Assembly (NCBI GenBank): GCA_013151415.1
Contig: JAADII010000076.1
Coordinates: forward strand, 1 to 35,271
Source: Chloroflexota bacterium
Lineage (GTDB): Bacteria; Chloroflexota; Anaerolineae; J102
Length of the DNA: 35,271 nucleotides
Direction of reading: 5' to 3'
Below, piece after piece: positions 31,733-35,271 of the stretch. Under the pieces are notes generated by a model, which was not told where the DNA came from, made no database searches, and saw only the letters and a list, made by a program, of their open reading frames with translations. The first letter of the stretch is position 1; each line of letters opens with the position of its first letter. The position numbers and the translations under genes are program-made.

Positions 31733-33271
31733 CTATTTGCGAAGCAAGGGGAGAAACAGCGGGCACCCCTCTTCGCGAATGGCGTAGATGTCTTCAGGCG
31801 GCGCATAGGTCGCGTAGACGACATCATGACCGCGGTCTCCCTCCAGATCGAGAAAAGCGTAGTAAAGAGACCGAATGCCGAAATCGAACGGACGCCGTGT
31901 GAAGACGCCGTGACCATCATTGAGAAATAGCATGGGGTTGGGATCTTGCTCGCTCCATATTCGGGCGATCAAATCTCTGTCCTGATCGCGATCGATGTCC
32001 ATCCAGGCCAGTTGATAGACATAGAAAGCGTCATCGTTGTCGGACTGCGCAAGTCTCGTTGCCGTCTCATCGCGAAAAGTTCCATCTCCGTTATTGATCA
32101 GAACCTGGATATGCCATCCCACGTAATTTCCTCGCGTATATGCGATCAGGAGGTCAGGATGACCATCGTCGTTGAGATCATCGGTGAGGATGTCCAGAGC
32201 AATGGCCGAGGGAGCGAACGGCTTCGAGGGCATGGCTCCCGACAATTGCGAAAAGCGCCCCGATCCGTCATTGAGCAGCACCACCGAATCCGGACCGCCC
32301 GCCAAATCGTCGCCCGCGTCGCCCAGAACCAAATCCACGGCGCCGTCGTTGTTCACATCCACGAACTCGCTGGCCGTGTAACCGTTTAGGCTGAGATTTG
32401 TTTGGGCGGCGGGAAGACGGCCCTCCGCGATGGTAAAGGTTCCATCGCCCGCGTTTAGCCAGATCTGCGGCGGAATCATATTCTGACCCCAGATGTTGTT
32501 CACATAGAGGTCCAGATCGCCGTCATTGTCGATGTCTCCGGCCGCGGCGCCATGCGGATTGTCGTATTGCTGAGGCAAACCGGCCGTGGCGTCCACCAGT
32601 TTGCCGCCGGGAGCAGACAAAATAAGCGTGTTCTGATAGCCGGGGAAGGGATCGGCGTCCTTGCCGCCGTCGGGCAAGAAAATGTCATCTCGACCATCGC
32701 CGTTGAAATCCGCGATGACGGGGATGTAAGGACCCTGTGTGAGCGGGATTTCGCCGCCGAAGAGCTCGTCCGCGGCCGGCGCGAGCCCGCCGCTTCCATC
32801 ATTCAGGAGAATCTCGATGGGGAACGTCTTGGTGGTGGCGAACCGCATCCGCCTGATGAAGATGTCGTCGAGGCCGTCTCCGTTGAAATCGCCGGATGCC
32901 GGCTCAGGTTCATATCCCTGTTCGTCGGCCGCGGGAACACGAACCACGAATCGGGGCCGGCCGTAGCGAGGCAAACACGTGGGCCGCGATTGCGGCTGGC
33001 CGCCCTCGCCAGGTTGGAAGCCGCCGACCAGCGCGTATGGCCCACCCGCGAGCGCATCGACCTCGCTCTGACCCGCGACTCCGCTCAGCGCGTAGCTCCC
33101 TCCCGCGACCAAGCCATAACCGCCGCCAATGGCCTGGCCGTCGAGCCGATAGTCACCACCGGATTGCGAAGAGGTTGGGGTGGAGATGGCCAAAAGCAAC
33201 AGAAAAACGAAAAGGAGAAGGCCAAACCCGTAGTTCCTAAGGGCTTTTTTCGAGCAAACAAATGAGGTCAT
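31733..33271 (-). CDS. Secreted FG-GAP/VCBS-repeat protein
   Basis: This 512-residue protein has a signal peptide (about 1-36) and Gly/Tyr/Leu-rich repeats (YRLDGQAIGGGYGLVAGGSY) of a kind common in secreted Chloroflexota proteins. At least six calcium-binding loops of the FG-GAP/VCBS propeller follow, such as GDFNGDGLDDIF (about 125), ADFNGDGRDDIF, GDIDNDGDLDLY, VDVNNDGAVDLV, DDLNDDGHPDLL and MDIDRDQDRDLI. It ends in FLPLLRK, matching the tail of the LVIVD protein. GGGGAGG lies upstream of ATG 33271. The start overlaps the stop of the crystallin-domain gene by four bases, so the two are co-translated surface proteins. Confidence 0.85.
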   Translation of the reverse strand: MTSFVCSKKALRNYGFGLLLFVFLLLLAISTPTSSQSGGDYRLDGQAIGGGYGLVAGGSYALSGVAGQSEVDALAGGPYALVGGFQPGEGGQPQSRPTCLPRYGRPRFVVRVPAADEQGYEPEPASGDFNGDGLDDIFIRRMRFATTKTFPIEILLNDGSGGLAPAADELFGGEIPLTQGPYIPVIADFNGDGRDDIFLPDGGKDADPFPGYQNTLILSAPGGKLVDATAGLPQQYDNPHGAAAGDIDNDGDLDLYVNNIWGQNMIPPQIWLNAGDGTFTIAEGRLPAAQTNLSLNGYTASEFVDVNNDGAVDLVLGDAGDDLAGGPDSVVLLNDGSGRFSQLSGAMPSKPFAPSAIALDILTDDLNDDGHPDLLIAYTRGNYVGWHIQVLINNGDGTFRDETATRLAQSDNDDAFYVYQLAWMDIDRDQDRDLIARIWSEQDPNPMLFLNDGHGVFTRRPFDFGIRSLYYAFLDLEGDRGHDVVYATYAPPEDIYAIREEGCPLFLPLLRK

Positions 33272-35238
33272 TTTATGATAACCTCCCCTTCGAGGCGCTG
33301 CGTCTCATTGGAAAGCTCAACCCACATAGAGGAAGAAATCAAATCATTGAAGTCGAAGTCGCCCAGGTTCATATCTGGAAGCTCTCCGTATCCGCCGTTA
33401 TGGGTTGAAACCGTCAACATCACGCCGCCATAGTTCGAATGCTCAAACATCCGATAACCCCAGCCTTCTGGAATGCACCAACGCGCAGAGGACGCCTGAT
33501 CGCCGAAGTATTCCAGCCCGATTTGATGATACTCGGCATAGTTTTCGAGATGTCGATCTCGATAGTCGATCATCCGACCCTGCCCGCGGAAATTGTCGTG
33601 CTCGAACAACTCGATCCAGGCGTCATCGATGGTTTCACATGAGCCGTGCGGCGTCTCTCGAAACTCCATCATTTTGACGCTCCCCTCGCTCTCGCCGGAC
33701 GCGATGGGGCCGTCGTTGTCATGCTCGGACGCATAGAGTATCAATCGACCGGTCGGATCCACATAGACGCCCGCGGCCGCGTCGAAATTGCACTGATGCA
33801 CATTGGCAAGACATAGCGCCGGATTGCTCTCACACTTTGGTAACTGTCCCCAGGTCTCAAAGGTGCAATAGGCGTGAAACTCGGCCACCTTCGTCAAACG
33901 AACGTTGCTCGCGTCCGCCATATCGATCTCGTAAAGACTGGCCCAGTCCTCGCCATCAGGATAACAAGGCTTGCCAAACAGACAGCCGCCGATCAGGTCG
34001 CTCCACGTGCTCGAAGTCTTGTCGAGATTGCCGGTGGCGATGAGATACAGCTTGCCCGTTCCGCACTCTGTAACCAGATTTAAAGCCTGGAACGTGTCCC
34101 AGCCATACTTCTGGTCGGGCATGTCCACCAGCTCGCCCGGATGCCAACGGTCGAAGTTGGAATAATGCAACAAGTCGCCGGCCGCGTGGGAGATGTAGAA
34201 ATCCAGCGGCCTGGCGTCGCTGCTGGCCGCCACAATCAGATAACGACCATCGGCCAGTTTGGCCATGGCCACAGAGCTGGCGGAGCGATTGGGCCGAACC
34301 AGGATAGGGCCAACACCGCCCACAGCCTGGGGATCGGGCGGCCCCAGGCGTTGTGGATGCGCCGGATCGGCCATGTCGTACAAATAGATCTCATGACCCG
34401 CGCCGATGAGCATCAACTCGCCCAGCGCTTGCGGACTCCCGGGATGTTCGTTCTCGGGATGGAGCAAAACAGTCTTGTAAGCAATGTCGCTCGCTGGCGG
34501 CGGGGTCCATTCAAACGGCAACTCTGGGTTGAGTCGGTTCGAGCGATAGCGCAAGCCGGTGGGATCGCGGGAGCCAAAATTGACCACGGTGAACACACTC
34601 CATCCCGCACCATCGATGACTGCATCGTCCTGGGCAATGACGAACGTTCGCCCATCGCCCGCGGCGATGCGAGTCAGACCTTGCCAATGCTTGGCGAACA
34701 GCGATCCGGGCCCCCATCGAGGGGGCGGCTCGTCTCCCATCCGAAAACCGAGGATGTCGCCATGGCTGCGCAAGCGGTTGAACGCGGCGACCACGTCCGG
34801 CACGCAACGATTGCAATCTCGGCTTCCCCAGGGACATGCGGCGTCCCCGCGCAGCGCGGGAAAACCCTCCAACACCACATTGCCGGAGGGCGCGGTGATG
34901 GTGGTGGGATAGGTGTAAACGCCGGTCGCGGCGTAGTGACCGGGCATGACAATGACCTCTCCCACCGAATTTCTCCGCAAGCCCCATTCACGCGCCAACG
35001 CCATGCCATTGATGAACTTGCGAAAAGGATGAACGACCGTGCCATCGGCCTCATCTGCGTCATTGGATTGATCCACATAACACGTAGATGGAAACACGCA
35101 GGAAGGCGGCAACGGCGGTAGATCGTCGGAAGTCGGTTGCGCATTGACCGAAACACAGGCGATGAAAATCAGCGACAAGCCTGTGATGATGGCCAAAGCG
35201 AGCCGATGTCTCCTGGCGGCAAAGGCGATTCGTTCCAT
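33268..35238 (-). CDS. Secreted multidomain protein with C-terminal beta/gamma-crystallin domain
   Basis: The 656-residue protein begins with a signal peptide (about 1-34). CYVDQSNDADEADGTVVHPF at about 52-71 is the opening of a parallel beta-helix (DUF1565-like). The middle (about 170-530) looks like a propeller, with DMADPAHPQRLG and DGRYLIVAASSDARP. The C-terminus (about 537-645) has two crystallin Greek-key motifs (WIELFEHDNFRGQGR, YRMFEHSNYGGVMLTVS) and calcium sites GDQASS and NDLISS; the second fits the (N/D)(N/D)xx(S/T)S consensus exactly. I chose ATG 35238 because AGGTGG precedes it; GTG 35250 is open but lacks support. The role is probably surface attachment or matrix; no catalytic residues were recognised. 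Its stop overlaps the FG-GAP start. Confidence 0.78.
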   Translation of the reverse strand: MERIAFAARRHRLALAIITGLSLIFIACVSVNAQPTSDDLPPLPPSCVFPSTCYVDQSNDADEADGTVVHPFRKFINGMALAREWGLRRNSVGEVIVMPGHYAATGVYTYPTTITAPSGNVVLEGFPALRGDAACPWGSRDCNRCVPDVVAAFNRLRSHGDILGFRMGDEPPPRWGPGSLFAKHWQGLTRIAAGDGRTFVIAQDDAVIDGAGWSVFTVVNFGSRDPTGLRYRSNRLNPELPFEWTPPPASDIAYKTVLLHPENEHPGSPQALGELMLIGAGHEIYLYDMADPAHPQRLGPPDPQAVGGVGPILVRPNRSASSVAMAKLADGRYLIVAASSDARPLDFYISHAAGDLLHYSNFDRWHPGELVDMPDQKYGWDTFQALNLVTECGTGKLYLIATGNLDKTSSTWSDLIGGCLFGKPCYPDGEDWASLYEIDMADASNVRLTKVAEFHAYCTFETWGQLPKCESNPALCLANVHQCNFDAAAGVYVDPTGRLILYASEHDNDGPIASGESEGSVKMMEFRETPHGSCETIDDAWIELFEHDNFRGQGRMIDYRDRHLENYAEYHQIGLEYFGDQASSARWCIPEGWGYRMFEHSNYGGVMLTVSTHNGGYGELPDMNLGDFDFNDLISSSMWVELSNETQRLEGEVIIK

Positions 35239-35271
35239 GATCCACCTCACTGCAAACTCACCAGCACGAGG

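Overview
The window reads as a chromosomal segment from a Chloroflexota bacterium (Anaerolineae, Ardenticatenia or a relative), moderately GC-rich. The case is by style, not by a marker gene. Secreted proteins carry long Thr-Pro linkers. Two of them end in an L-P-L-L tail. Several large surface beta-propellers are present (LVIVD, NHL, two-component-type propeller). One protein has the Gly/Tyr/Leu-rich N-terminal repeats common in secreted Chloroflexota proteins. No rRNA, tRNA, CRISPR array or transposase was seen.

Layout. (1) 14-4108 encodes a giant LVIVD-repeat surface protein. It is followed by a convergent rluE-type pseudouridine synthase whose flanks carry matching inverted repeats. (2) 5129-5893 holds a NUDIX hydrolase and the remnant of a tyrosine-phosphatase-like gene cut off by a strong terminator. 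(3) 6142-9387 is a signalling block: a NarX-type histidine kinase, an overlapping NarL-type response regulator, and a free-standing receiver-like protein that has lost every phosphorylation residue. An 18-bp perfect palindrome sits just upstream of that third gene. (4) 9529-18542 is the main attraction, a run of six same-strand genes: a membrane-anchored ten-heme cytochrome, a membrane TPR protein, a membrane NHL propeller, two secreted hexaheme cytochromes, and a 1013-residue fusion of a pentaheme domain with five DUF11 repeats, a Thr-Pro stalk and a hydrophobic C-terminus. I read this as a candidate electron path from the quinone pool through the wall of a single-membrane cell, perhaps controlled by the signalling block before it. 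(5) 18781-22448 has a membrane zinc metalloprotease with an apparently leaderless mRNA and a propeller lipoprotein. (6) 22709-26563 has acyl carrier protein, then mobA, an alkyltransferase-like protein and a penicillin-acylase-family hydrolase. (7) 26713-27267 is a Yip1-family membrane protein. (8) On the minus strand from 35238 down to 27342 are two coupled gene pairs: a beta/gamma-crystallin surface protein with an FG-GAP/VCBS protein, and an orphan solute-binding lipoprotein with a large membrane AAA/STAND-type ATPase.

Promoters with an extended -10 (TGn before a TATAAT-like hexamer) recur at 6012, 8818, 18765 and 22605. Translational coupling by four-base overlaps is common. All functions come from reading motifs and remembered family features; no search was run.
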